Part shown: in pieces, positions 1 to 9,991 of the stretch
Layout of the letters: each line of letters starts with the position of its first letter
Position numbering within the stretch: position 1 is the stretch's first letter
Assembly: GCA_037176905.1 (NCBI GenBank)
Contig: JBBBWG010026001.1
Coordinates: 3,993-39,629 of the forward strand
Source of the DNA: Azolla pinnata
Lineage: Eukaryota; Streptophyta; Polypodiopsida; Salviniales; Salviniaceae
DNA length: 35,637 nucleotides
Direction of reading: 5' to 3'
Notes under the pieces: model-generated
What the model was told of the DNA's origin: nothing
The model's input: the letters and a program-made list of their open reading frames with translations, nothing else
Databases searched by the model: none
Position numbers and translations under genes: made by a program

Positions 1-20
1 ATATATATATATATATATAT
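1..20. repeat. (AT)10 microsatellite at the window edge
   Basis: The window opens with ten AT dinucleotides, so the tract may continue beyond the edge. It is a simple repeat with no evident function. Confidence 0.9.
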
Positions 21-2033
21 ACACGGCGCACATCAACGTTAAGCTGCTTCTGATCCGCTTTCTAAATCATCTTGCACATCATTTCCGTATGTAATAAGAA
101 GCTTCAATACATGGCGCAACACATTCAGCTACCTGAAAATTGAGTCAAAGCCTAATGCTCGGCTTTGCTGCAAGCTGCAGCCCATGACTTTCTCGTGTAT
201 CTATCCAATCGACGTGAATCGGAACGTGGACGGCTAAGTATTCCGCTAGTTGCAGGTAATTCAAACATGTTTGTAACTGTAGCTCGCGGACTGTACTTCC
301 GGGCACTAATCGGTTCGATAGTTCGATATTGATCCAGTCAAAAACTACTGCATTACTCATTAGTGACTACTAATATTCGACGATTCCGATTCACTGCTGT
401 CAAAAGCGTCCGGTGATCATCATCAGCGCTGAGTCAATTGATCATCCGATCACCGGCCTCGAATATATTCCACAATATTATGGTCAGTCGCCGTGGTAAT
501 TTACGACATCATGAGCTAGCATCCACATAATTTTGACCATGTACAAAGCATCTCGTCTGGATCGGCTTTGGTCGGATCGATGATACCAATCTCGTCCACG
601 TCCGATTTTGAGCCCATCGATTAACGAGGAGCTGCAGCAGCTTGTCGGCCAAAAACCGTAGTGGTGAATCATTGGATCAAATCAGGGCACAATGTTTGGA
701 AGGAAACTTTGACAGACAAACGGTCATGCATGCGCTTTAATGTTTCTTTTCTCCTTTCGCGGCAAAGAAGGTATAATTTATATATTATTCATGCTGAATT
801 GCTACTAGCTGTAGCAACAGTAGTACTGTAGCCAAGCCGATCCGATGACATATTTGATTATTTCGATTGCTTTAATGCGATTTGAACCCGTATCGAAGCT
901 CATTCAGAAGCCGTTACCAACGAGCTTTGCGCCACCGACACCACAGTAATTCCCCCACTAATTCTCAATGTTGCAGCTGCAATATGACAATTTGCGCCAC
1001 TAACGCCTGCCTAGTGTCGGATAGTGCATCGAGGAATTTTGTAAAGCACTAGCATATAAGCTCGTCGCCCCGTGATTTATTTCTGAGATCTTTACCGAGT
1101 CAAGCTTTCTAAAATGCATACAATCGAAGCAAGATCGCTTGATTATGCCTACTCACCCTGCGATATATGTGTATATATGAATCTTGTTCCTTGAAGATCT
1201 GCTCATGAATGTGATTTGTTTTGGAAGACCTCCCGAGTCAATGTCATACCAAGCCATTTCTCGGCGTTGTTATACGTGGTTTTTTTCAAAGGTTTTCGCT
1301 TCGATCAGAGGGAGGGCTTAATCAATGGCGCAGGGGTCCGCTAACTATAATGGAGTTGTGCACGACGACTAATTGCTTGATCGAAGGAAGAGCCGCGAAT
1401 ACTACTCTTAATTAATTATATACACGATCGTGGCAGCTGCTGCATGACCAATTAGAATGGGACCATGAAATCTTCATGTCAGATTGATTATATAGTTTGT
1501 GCATAAATGGCTCAAAAGTGGTGACTTGGCAAGTGGGGAGAAAAAAGGGAAAAAAAAAAAGCTCAAGAAGGGAAAGACATTGTCAACACACTAGCTAATA
1601 TAAACACTCATGGCTCAGCTTCAATGTTATCATATTCTGAACCCATGACCTCAAGAACAAAAGTGTGTTCGGAAAAATGTCGGATCCTCAGATCCGATCG
1701 AGCGCAGAAGAATAGAAGTGTTTGTTTACGCGGACAAAGGAGGTTTACGCGGCCAAACACTTACAAATTATATTTGAAATGGTGTCGAGCGAGAGATCAT
1801 CGTCGATAGTTATGATATTCCACGCCGACGCATCTCCGGCATCATGATCGAATCCATGGACATGCCTCGTCACATGATTCGGATAATCCACAAATTTATC
1901 ACATCCACAGCTCGACTGCTAATGTCAAACCAGCTACACAAACATCGGCAGTACACATGTCAAGGCTTGCATGCATGCACCTTTGGACATGCAGCACATA
2001 CACATACCCCAACACATGACATGTGATGCGCAA
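21..2033. other. Intergenic DNA, no gene recognised
   Basis: Only short open frames of about 60-86 codons occur, on both strands. None shows a recognisable domain, a convincing splice partner or a family motif. A stretch from about 1960 is rich in CA/TG and ATGC words and leads into the alternating tract that follows. No RNA gene was recognised. Confidence 0.6.
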
Positions 2034-2098
2034 ACACATGTATGTATGTGTGTGTGTGTGTGCGCATGCATGTATATATATATGCATGCATACATGTG
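2034..2098. repeat. 65-bp uninterrupted alternating purine-pyrimidine tract
   Basis: Every even position is a purine and every odd position a pyrimidine for 65 bases. The tract runs from an ACAC start through a (TG)n core and a GCGC step to a (TA)n block flanked by GCATGCA words. Long alternating tracts with TG and GC steps are classic Z-DNA formers, and the central TATATA with flanking ATGCAT words could also extrude as a hairpin. It lies in gene-free DNA. Confidence 0.85.
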
Positions 2099-2259
2099 GA
2101 TAAACATTAATGTTGCATACATACATAGATTGATCATGTATATAAAAATGTACATACACTTGTATAACAACATCTTAGGCTAACATATTTGGCTAATGTG
2201 TTGTGTAATGCTGTGTATTGTATATGTGCAATATGTATGTATGAATATGCATATATCTA

Positions 2260-2940
2260 AATATATTGTGGAAGTGCTTACTACGAAGGTCCAACTCCGT
2301 GTGAACAGCAAGAAAATTGTTCAGAGATTAAGCCCAAAAGCAGCAACGTTAAATATTGGCACAGATGTCACTAATGTACTCAACACTGCAACCACCAGAA
2401 GCTACTTATAAATAGAACATGGAAGCCTGCCAAAGACACACTATTCCAGCCCTTCCATATTCTACATGAGACGAGGAGCTCAAAGCGATGTTTGAAAACA
2501 ATTGCTGCGACTCGGGTTCATCCAGTTGCAAGAAAGTTGAGTCAGTTGGCATTCGATCAGAGCAAAATTTATATTGACACTTTGCTGCACCACGACGTGC
2601 CTCAAACATCGCTGCAACAATTGTAGCATCTGCGACAATTGTTCCTTCTGCTTGTGCTTTGTTCTTATTGCTCCTCCTACCCTACTTGCTCGTCGTGTTG
2701 CTGATCATCTCGCTCCTGCTGTTATTTTGGCATTGCCAGCTCCTTATGTCCTATATCTGCTTGTCTTCTTACAATCATATACTTCATTTTGCCTATTCCG
2801 ATCTTATAAGTATGTTGTTCGTTTCTAATTCTTTTATAGCTCTATTGGTGTGATACTCTTTACTCTACGTCTTGGGTTCAGATCCTCCCGATTATATTCC
2901 CAAGTATATTTGCATAAATTCCCCAATAGATTCCCGAGGT
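2260..2940. other. Intergenic DNA, no gene recognised
   Basis: Short overlapping open frames are present on both strands, but none carries a recognisable protein family. The C/T-rich stretch near 2640-2780 gives a hydrophobic conceptual peptide rich in Leu that looks like a by-product of base composition. Confidence 0.5.
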
Positions 2941-3066
2941 ATTAACATGAGTCCTCTAGAGGGATATTATTAGTGCCACAGGATTAACATGAGTCCTCTA
3001 AAGGGATATTATTAGTGCTACGGGACTAACATGACTCCTCTAAAGGGATATTATTAGTGCCAAGGG
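2941..3066. repeat. Three tandem copies of a 42-bp repeat
   Basis: Three head-to-tail 42-bp units occupy 2941-2982, 2983-3024 and 3025-3066. Each contains the words TAACATGA, TCCTCTA and GGGATATTATTAGTGC, and they differ from one another at only a few positions. The array ends 107 bp before the LTR-like segment at 3174. It may be part of the flanking element or an independent minisatellite; no coding role is seen. Confidence 0.9.
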
Positions 3067-3173
3067 ATCTCCTCGAAATGACCTTTGATCATCACATCTG
3101 AGGTGCTGTCTATTGTAAAGACTTTGTTTGTTGATATATTTCCAGCAATGATGTGTGTGAACACACTTAGGAC

Positions 3174-3294
3174 TGTTGGGGCAACTTTTTCCTTTGTAGG
3201 GAGGTTTTTTCCTCTCAAACTATAAATATAACTACTAAAACCCTAATAGACATAATTGGTTCTATTCTTGTATTTTCTAAGCAACGTCCCAATA
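3174..3294 (+). mobile_element. Putative 121-bp LTR of a Ty1/copia-type element
   Basis: The segment begins TGTTGGG and ends CCCAATA, an inverted pair with one mismatch of the TG...CA type that bounds plant LTRs. It contains a TATA-like TATAAATATA near 3221. A primer-binding site follows one base after its end, and a copia-like gag remnant lies downstream on the same strand. At about 121 bp it is very short for an autonomous copia LTR and in the size range of TRIM elements. No second LTR was found nearby, so the element is truncated. The left boundary is inferred only from the inverted ends. Confidence 0.6.
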
Positions 3295-3295
3295 G

Positions 3296-3308
3296 TGGTA
3301 ATCAGAGC
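3296..3308 (+). other. Retrotransposon primer-binding site (initiator tRNA-Met type)
   Basis: TGGTAATCAGAGC matches the canonical plant PBS TGGTATCAGAGC, complementary to the 3' end of initiator tRNA-Met, except for one inserted A. Its place directly after the putative LTR and before gag-like sequence is as expected for a Ty1/copia element. The insertion suggests decay. Confidence 0.7.
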
Positions 3309-3677
3309 AGGAAGAAGACATTTTTAAACAACAATATTCTCACAACAGTCCACTACCTATCACGATCTGTGTGCACCCTCTGTGTGGCGGGCGTTTTTTT
3401 GCTGCCAGAGAAATCTCTGTGTGCTTTCTTTCTCTGTGTGCATAGTTTAAGTTGCTCTTTCTGCTTCACGTTGATTTAATCCTCCTATAAACTTCCTTTG
3501 CTCTTCTATAGCCCTCCTACAATCTTCCTCTTTGCGGCTGTTGCACAAAAATCAAATTTGCTCCCTATTTTCTTCATCAAACATTGTCACCTAAATCATC
3601 TCCAAAAGTTAAAGACATAAGTTATTTCTTTCTATTCGTACGACAATTCTTTTTGTTTACCAAAGAGTATTTAGTCA
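3309..3677 (+). mobile_element. Untranslated leader of the copia-like element
   Basis: This stretch between the PBS and the first gag codons holds no open frame of note. It is rich in CTCTGTGTG and TTTCT words. It is assigned to the retrotransposon only by position. Confidence 0.4.
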
Positions 3678-4260
3678 ATGGTTATGTCTAAGAACAACGA
3701 TGTATTTCGGATGCTTGTTGTTGAGGCTAAGTTGGATCGAACAAATTACCCTCATTGGGCTTACATGATGCGCCATGTATTGGTAGCAAAAAGATTGTGA
3801 AATGTGCTTTAGGGCATTGAGAAATGTCATGTTGATATAAATGTAAATGTGAATAATTATAGTACCGATTGTCTTGAGTGTGTGGACTTTAATGATTTTG
3901 TTTATCTTACAGTTTCCACTAACTAAATTTAGTATGTTCTGAACATCGAAATGTCGAGCTAATGGTGAATCATAATAATATTGCAAGGTTTCAAGTCGAG
4001 ACGGTCCATGTGAAATGTACATGAAGTTGTTTCCAAAAAGCAATCCGTACTAATGTCAACTAATCCTTCCATAATCTGTACAAGACAACTTGGACCATGA
4101 AAAAGATGTGGGATCTATAATATTATGATCCTGTATATCTTGTACAAAACCATTTGAACCAATCTTTGAGATTATAGAATCAACAAAACTTGAATCTAGA
4201 GGTGTCTTAGAAACATTTGCTACCATTAATGGGAGATGATTTGGACTTAATAATACTTGT
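3678..4260 (+). pseudogene. Decayed Ty1/copia gag (UBN2-type) fragment
   Basis: An open start at 3678 gives about 40 residues with the signature LDRTNYPHWAYMMRHVLV, which resembles the conserved copia gag opening (L-x-G-x-N-Y-x-x-W). It is then cut by TGA at 3798. Further frames keep the pattern: a short TMKKMWDL match near 4098 corresponds to the usual A-K-E-M-W-D motif, and a YYDPVYLVQN-like stretch follows near 4125. Stops and frameshifts interrupt it throughout, so no protein can be made. In intact elements this protein packages the element's RNA. No integrase, reverse transcriptase or RNase H of the same element was recognised downstream. Confidence 0.7.
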
Positions 4261-4349
4261 CTTTGTTGCTCATTAAAAGTTCAGAACGTCAAGATAAACA
4301 TCTACTTTACCTTGTTATATTCCCGGCCAATATATTATGATAAAGTTGA

Positions 4350-4680
4350 ATCGCATAAAAAATTGTGCCCATTAAGTTTTTTGTTGATTTAACACTCGAG
4401 CATTTTGAAAGTATGTAAGGTGCTTGTGATCATTGTAAACAATAATTTGATGAGGAGAACCTTTCAAAATATGCTGTCATTGCTCGAAAGAATCAACAAT
4501 TGCCAAAAGTTCTTGGTCATGGACTTCATAATTGATTTCTACGGGTTCGAATTTCCTTGATTCAAATGTCCTGTCTGTGATAGTATTTTGCCTAATGAAA
4601 AATCAGATGCATCTATTTCTAGATGTAAACGCTTGTTTGAGGTTTTCAAATGCATTGGCTGCATTTATTGTCCATACAAA
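4350..4680 (-). pseudogene. Decayed Ty3/gypsy reverse transcriptase/RNase H fragment
   Basis: Read on the minus strand, 4680 down to about 4350 gives three pieces in the right order but in shifted frames. FVWTINAANAFENLKQAF is the link after the RT domain. EIDASDFSLGKILSQ is the RNase H start with its catalytic Asp region. NYEVHDQELLAIVDSF followed by an H-I-L-K-G stretch and VYNDHKHLTYFQ is the RNase H core. In-frame stops, including one where a Trp is expected, and a deletion after the first piece make it non-functional. The wording (N-Y-E-x-H-D-x-E-L-L-A-I-V and V-Y-x-D-H-K-x-L-x-Y-F) is closer to fungal/Tcn1-like chromoviruses than to common seed-plant gypsy clades. That placement is from memory of the families. 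Its strand is opposite to the gag remnants on both sides. Confidence 0.8.
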
Positions 4681-4764
4681 TGATTGCTAATCAATATGCA
4701 TCCCAACTGATATCTAACAGATGCATCTCGGATTGGGCCAGTTGGAATATTATTAATAAGAACT

Positions 4765-5321
4765 GCAATAGCATGGTTCACACCATTGTTGGAGAAGAAA
4801 TCACCGGTATTATAAGATAACATGCCTACATTTATTGTAGGATTTTAAGCTCGTTTCAGTGATACAGATAGCGTAAGAACAACCTCAGTGCATGTTGCAG
4901 ACTTTTGTCTCCTGGCATGTAATATCTCTTGGGATGAAGCACCATTGATCAACCTGTTCAGATATGGCTAATGGAATGACATCAAAGATTTCCTTCTGAT
5001 GTTTCATGAGGAACCTAAATCATTGTCAACCGAGGCTATAAGTCATGCAGTTCGATGTCATAATCTCTTATTTGAGCGGCATTCAAAGTGCCAACAAATG
5101 ACACGCTTTAGATCTATGCATCAATAGTTACCTCTTCACCTTTGGTACCAATTGAGGTTCGCAATCCTGTTACTTTTAAATGGACCAAGTCCGATAGAGA
5201 TTGATGCAGCTCGTCTAGTCCGATAGAGATTGATGTAGCTCGTCGCTGGACAAATCGACTTTGTTTATATTGTGGTAATCCAAGACATATAGCAATATAT
5301 TGCCACTTTTCTTATGCATAA
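4765..5321 (+). pseudogene. Decayed Ty3/gypsy gag with CCHC zinc knuckle
   Basis: On the plus strand near 4768 a WFTPLLEKKSPVL motif appears. From about 4843 there is an ARFSDTD segment, then ADFCLLACNISWDEAPLI, a phenylalanine-arginine-tyrosine-glycine (FRYG) motif ended by a stop, and a long EAISHAVRCHNLLFERH stretch. These are the successive blocks of a Ty3/gypsy gag. At 5262-5303 lies a zinc knuckle, CLYCGNPRHIAIYC, fitting C-x2-C-x4-H-x4-C, ended by TAA at 5319. Stops, a deletion between the first blocks and a frame change before the knuckle mark it as dead. The gag wording again resembles fungal/Tcn1-like elements. Confidence 0.8.
5188..5245 (+). repeat. 29-bp tandem duplication inside the gag remnant
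   Basis: Two adjacent 29-bp copies, 5188-5216 and 5217-5245, share AGTCCGATAGAGATTGATG and differ at two positions. They encode the PIEIDAAR-type linker just before the zinc knuckle. A 29-bp duplication shifts the frame, so it contributes to inactivation of the gag. Confidence 0.85.
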
Positions 5322-5450
5322 TTGACACAAGTTGAAGTATAGTTGATGTAAGTTTGGCACCTAACTATTGACACAATATTTGGCACACTTTTTGACAAGA
5401 TGACACTTGACACAAGTTTGATGCATAGTTGACACGAGTTTACCACCTAA
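5322..5450. repeat. Diverged direct repeat of about 43 bp
   Basis: Copies at 5322-5364 and 5407-5450 share TTGACACAAGTT, ATAGTTGA and CACCTAA words in the same order. Partial TTGACA and AGTTTG words fill the space between and continue to about 5475. The array starts right after the gag stop and looks like a decayed minisatellite. Confidence 0.65.
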
Positions 5451-5489
5451 TTCACGTCTATTTGACATGAGTTTGACACTCTAGGATTT

Positions 5490-6380
5490 AATGTACTTTT
5501 AAAAAATAATTATTAAAAAACATTTAAAGTTTTAAGTTTGTTATTTTTCTTTAAAAAATGTTTATTATTTCTTAAACATACACTATTTAATATTTTTTTG
5601 TATTTAAAATTTTAAAGAAAAATATTTTGAAATAAAAAATATTGTATATTATTAATTTCTTTATATCTAATTTAATCGTGAAATTAAATTCACATTTTTT
5701 GCTCTCAAAATTGACAGCATATACATCTTCTACAATTTCTTCATCTTACAAGCTGAAGAGCTAAGAACTAAGAAGATAAATGAGAATGACAAGCCCTTTT
5801 CGCGATAAAGGTCACATCTACGCTAATGTGCGGTCACGTTTATGGTTGCATCTATGGTTGTGTCTATGATTATGTTTGGTCACATATATGATTTTGTTTA
5901 TGGTTGCATCTTCGATAATGGTTGTGGTTGTGGTAAAGGTCGTAGTAAAGTCACAGTAAATTGGTTTATGGTCTTTGCTGCGAAGTGAGGCAACTTAAAA
6001 GTCAAAAATGCAAAATAAATTTAATGTCAATGGGCACGTCAAGATGAGTAATACACTGTAGTGTATAGACATGTGTTGTGTGTGTATTTTTGTGTGTATT
6101 TGTGTATTGTATGTATGTATGTATATTATTATAAGATAGATGTGCCATATGTAGATGACATTATGTATATAATATGCATGTGTTTATGTATATATATTTG
6201 TATTTATCGATGTATATATCATTTTTTAAGTAACTATTATAATCCTCCTACTCAAATGGTGTGAGCTATATGTACAACCGTATGGAATATAGAGAAATGT
6301 AGATTGGATGGATGTACTACATTATTTATACATGGCTATTTGTATGCATGTATGAGTTTATATGTACATACAAATATGAG
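5490..6380. other. AT-rich and TG/ATGT-rich low-complexity DNA
   Basis: Positions 5490-5690 are almost pure A/T with long A and T runs. Positions 5830-5960 repeat TATGGTTG-like words. Positions 6060-6210 and 6270-6370 are rich in TGTG and TATGTATG. No open frame with family similarity was found. Confidence 0.6.
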
Positions 6381-7525
6381 CTATTATGAGTGATTTCTCG
6401 GAGGTTATGTGTTCTTCATGAACTTCAAACATTGATCGAAGGCGGCTTGACTTTATACTAACCTGTTGTATGCCTTTTTGACAGTCTATTTGTTCACTAA
6501 TCGATTTATCTTTTTACCAAACATATCCAGCTTCCCCAACTAGAAGAGTGGGTGGTGTCAATATTACTCAATATGGTAAAATTATCAAAATTGTCGTCAT
6601 GCAAATTTGCATATAAATCTATGCAAGATCTCTAGTGATTTCATACGATGGAGATAGTGCACTTTTATAAAGACAACGGCTTCAAAACAATGTTAAGATG
6701 TATCTAGAACACAAGCTTCATTAAAGCAAATCAGTAAGAGAATAGTTGAAAATGGTCGACATGATTAGGTATACAAGATTAATCTAATACATTAGAAGTA
6801 ATTGAATATATGTAATTAAAGTATAAATCAAATAAGCATTGGAAATATAGTGTTCAAAATCTTTCTGTTTTGCATGCAGCTGGTGCTAATTGGGTATAAT
6901 GAGCGCCTAATCTTATGATCAACAATATGCATGGCAGCTTAATTAAGCAGTAAAACCCTCAGTCTACTTGCTATACAATATCTAGATTGTAGGTAGCTGT
7001 GGATTACTGGTGGTCAGATTACCGCCGGCTGCTGACCCATGATGAATTTGCCCTATACATTATAAGCTTGTATGTTGTGCAAAACAGGACCAACATTGTA
7101 ACAAGCTGGGGATGATCCGATGATCGCCCAGCTAGAATTAGCAACCTAGATCTAGCAGTTATAAATTATTCCAGCTAATTATTAGAAGCAGCGATGATGA
7201 TCATGATGATGATCTCTCACAAGCATTCTACATTGACGTACATTGTGATCAATTCAACTGGATTTAACAAATTTGTAAGGCATGATTAATATGTACACAT
7301 GCTCCGGTCCTGATCAGGGGCTGGTTCAAATATAATCACGAGGTAGCTCACATCAGTACCGGCATCAAAACGCTGCTTCCGGTAGTGATATCAGTAGCTA
7401 CCTTCATTATAATATTAGTGTCGTTAATGCATTGTAAAATGATCTGTGTACTATAATAATTTGGCACTATATTATACCATAGTACTAATGTAGGTTGCAG
7501 AATTCACATATATATATATATATGT
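6381..7525. other. Intergenic DNA, no gene recognised
   Basis: No supported coding region or RNA gene was seen. A short (AT)n run at about 7509-7522 abuts the repeat element that follows. Confidence 0.55.
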
Positions 7526-7966
7526 GGGAGAATTACCACAAAATACCTAACCAAATTATAAATTACAATATTTGAACGCCGGATCCTGAAATCGGAAATT
7601 ACAAATTAACACCTAATCTTTTTTTCTTCCGCTAAAAATTGATACCCAATTAATTCCTCTAGTATTGATTTTATTCCTAATTGCTTACTACTAATTAATC
7701 TTAATCGATTTCCTTACTGTATTCGATATTTGACAAAACCTAGTAATTTTTTAAGCAAAGTTATTGATTAACACGTTGATTTGGTGTTAATCAAGTAATT
7801 GAACGTTTATCAATTACTTAAATAGATTCTAAATATTGAACTCACAATTGATTTGGTGTTGATCGATCAAACTTTTGAAACTAGGCGTTAATTTGTAATT
7901 TGTAGTTTTTGTAGAATTTAAAATGTAATTTATAATTTTGTTAGGTGTTATTTGCTAGGTATCTCT
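7526..7966 (-). mobile_element. MITE-like element with long terminal inverted repeats, copy A
   Basis: The left end starts GGGAGAATTACC and continues with CTAACCAAATTATAAATTAC. The right end, about 7886-7966, carries the inverse ATGTAATTTATAATTTTG and TTAGGTG. The inverted repeats are about 80 bp and imperfect. The element is AT-rich, about 441 bp, and has no open frame for a transposase. It matches copies at 19,978, 22,261 and 34,635. It shares the orientation of copy C and is opposite to B and D. The likely identity is a non-autonomous DNA transposon; the superfamily is not decided. Confidence 0.8.
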
Positions 7967-8362
7967 ATAGTGATGAGGACATCGATGAATTCTATTTTAT
8001 ATTGGATATCATAATGCATTGGCAATCACACTGAAATCAAGACCGCGCTAATGCCGGAGACAGATGATCAGTGAATTGAAAGGTTAATTGTTTGTATGTC
8101 TATAGACAATTCTTTATGCATGTAGTACACAAGAAAAAACAAAAATGATTAATATGTACTACTGATCTGTGGTTTTGCTGCAGTCTAGTGCTGCAAAAGA
8201 CCCCCGATAAAATTATAAATCTATCTATTCCACAAACACATATTATATATCGTTTGGGTGGACTCAATCCCTTGACCATCTTGATCTTCATGATAACTGC
8301 TGCTATATGCCCTGCAATATAATAAATTTTATATTCCTTCCGATTTCATGAGCGCCAGATCA

Positions 8363-8373
8363 TTTATTTTATT
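8363..8373 (-). promoter_or_regulatory. Possible polyadenylation signals of the MYB gene
   Basis: On the minus strand two overlapping AATAAA hexamers lie about 325 nt downstream of the MYB stop codon at 8695. The spacing suits a plant 3' UTR, but AT-rich DNA makes chance matches common. Confidence 0.35.
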
Positions 8374-8694
8374 TGTTTGTTCATGATCTGATTGATCTTT
8401 TCAATATTATCCGTCATTCACGGGCCGGTACTGAATCAATCAATCATCCTACTGATCGAAAAACAATTACGAATGTTGTGGAAATAAGCAACGATTAATT
8501 AGTGCTAATTGGCAATATAAAGACATTAATCGGTGCAGAGATTATCATATGGAAAGCAAAAACAGGAGTTCGGAAACTGATCAAATATTAACAAAGAAAA
8601 TAAGTGCGGAGTACAGATCATGAATCATATGATCTTATTAATTACCTTTGATTTTGAGTAGTGTTTTAACCTCCTTGTTGGTCTAATTTGCTGA

Positions 8695-9991
8695 TCAGCT
8701 TTCCCTCCAGCTTGAAGGTATGGGTAGATTAGGGTTGAGAAGCTTCCATACGATGAGATCTAATCCCTCAGGCGGCTTAGTACCGCCAGTGATCATGTTC
8801 ACAACATCAGGATCAGAGGACGGAATATTGCTGCTAGTAGTACTGTTTGATGCTGCAGCCGGAATATTGCAGCCAGTGCTGATTATCCTGCTGATACTCG
8901 GCCGCGAACTTATTCTCACTGGCTCAATACAGTTGCTAATCACGATGAGATCCGCATGTTTGCCCTGATTAACGCAGCTTGGGATATAATCACGATATAA
9001 TTCCGAGGCATTTTGCCGGATCAGATCATCAGATGGATGATCTAATTCATGTTCATCCATATTATTCTCCTCCTCCTCCTCCTCCTCCTCCTCCTCATCC
9101 TCATAATCATCTTCGTCTTCTTCTAATTCTGACCCGGAGTACTGGTAATAATTATATGTCGGATCATCATGCAGATGTTGAGTACTATAAATCATCGAAC
9201 GCATATATTCCAGATGATCAGGTGCCGGCATCTGCATTGACATCGATTTCACATCGGCCTGATCTAGCCCATGATCTTGCTTCCGGTGCAACAACATGCA
9301 GCTGATCTGATCTGCAGTATCGCATTGCCGAGTACTGTTTGATGGTGTGGATATTGATGATGAGGATGATGAAGTAGAGATTAAGGATATCATTGTGCCG
9401 CCAGCGGCCTTGCAGCTGGGGGCCACAATATTGCTAATTACACTAGTAAAATTGCTAGAATTAGGCGCTGTTATACTATTATATTGATGTTGATCTTTAC
9501 TAATTATATCCGCATTAGTACTACTATTAGTAGCCTGATGATGATTAGACGTAGTAGTAGCGCTTCTAGTGTTGGGCTGATGATCATCTAATTGCTCCGG
9601 ATCAGCTGCATATAATTCAGAATACAATACGTTGACATGATCATCACAATTGATAGAGCCCATATTGTTGCTGTTAGAAGTAATTAGACAGTGATTATAT
9701 TGCTGAGGATCAGATGCATTTGTACTCATCGAATATATCGTGCCAGATGCAGCTGATCCAATTAGATGTTGATCAGTAAAATAACTACCGCTGATCATCG
9801 AGTCGCTAGTGCTTGTAATTATATTGCTGATCGATGTACTGCTGATATTGATGCTAGAGCCGCGGTTATTATTATTAGTAACGTTGTTGTCGTTGAACTG
9901 CGCTCGCCAGCTTCGCCGAGAGAACGTGTGCCAGAAGTTCTTGACGTCGTTGTCACTTCGACCTGGAAGGTGTGATGCGATCTTTGACCAT
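8695..9991 (-). other. MYB exon 3 (end of R3 and the C-terminal tail)
   Basis: 1297 bp, from the last base of the Arg codon through [20 protein letters not shown] to the TGA at 8695-8697. After the MYB domain the protein is low in complexity: Asn/Ser/Thr-rich segments, a Ser run, and a (GAG/GAA)n-encoded Glu run seen on the plus strand as CTC repeats at about 9066-9096. The acidic run could act as an activation region, which is inference. Confidence 0.9.

Noticed and set aside
145-360. Minus-strand open frame of 71 codons that looks protein-like.
   Set aside because: No family could be named and it has no adjoining exon. It could be a gene fragment, but the sequence alone does not support that.
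3675-4043. Minus-strand open frame of 122 codons.
   Set aside because: It lies opposite the copia gag remnant, shows no motif, and is best explained by AT-rich composition.
5790-5960. A GHIYAN-like peptide that might be a copia zinc-knuckle remnant.
   Set aside because: Only a few residues match, the cysteines are missing, and the surroundings are TATGGTTG-type low-complexity DNA.
8979-9305. Plus-strand open frames of 70-108 codons opposite MYB exon 3.
   Set aside because: They overlap the long MYB exon on the other strand; the proline run is the mirror of the Glu run.
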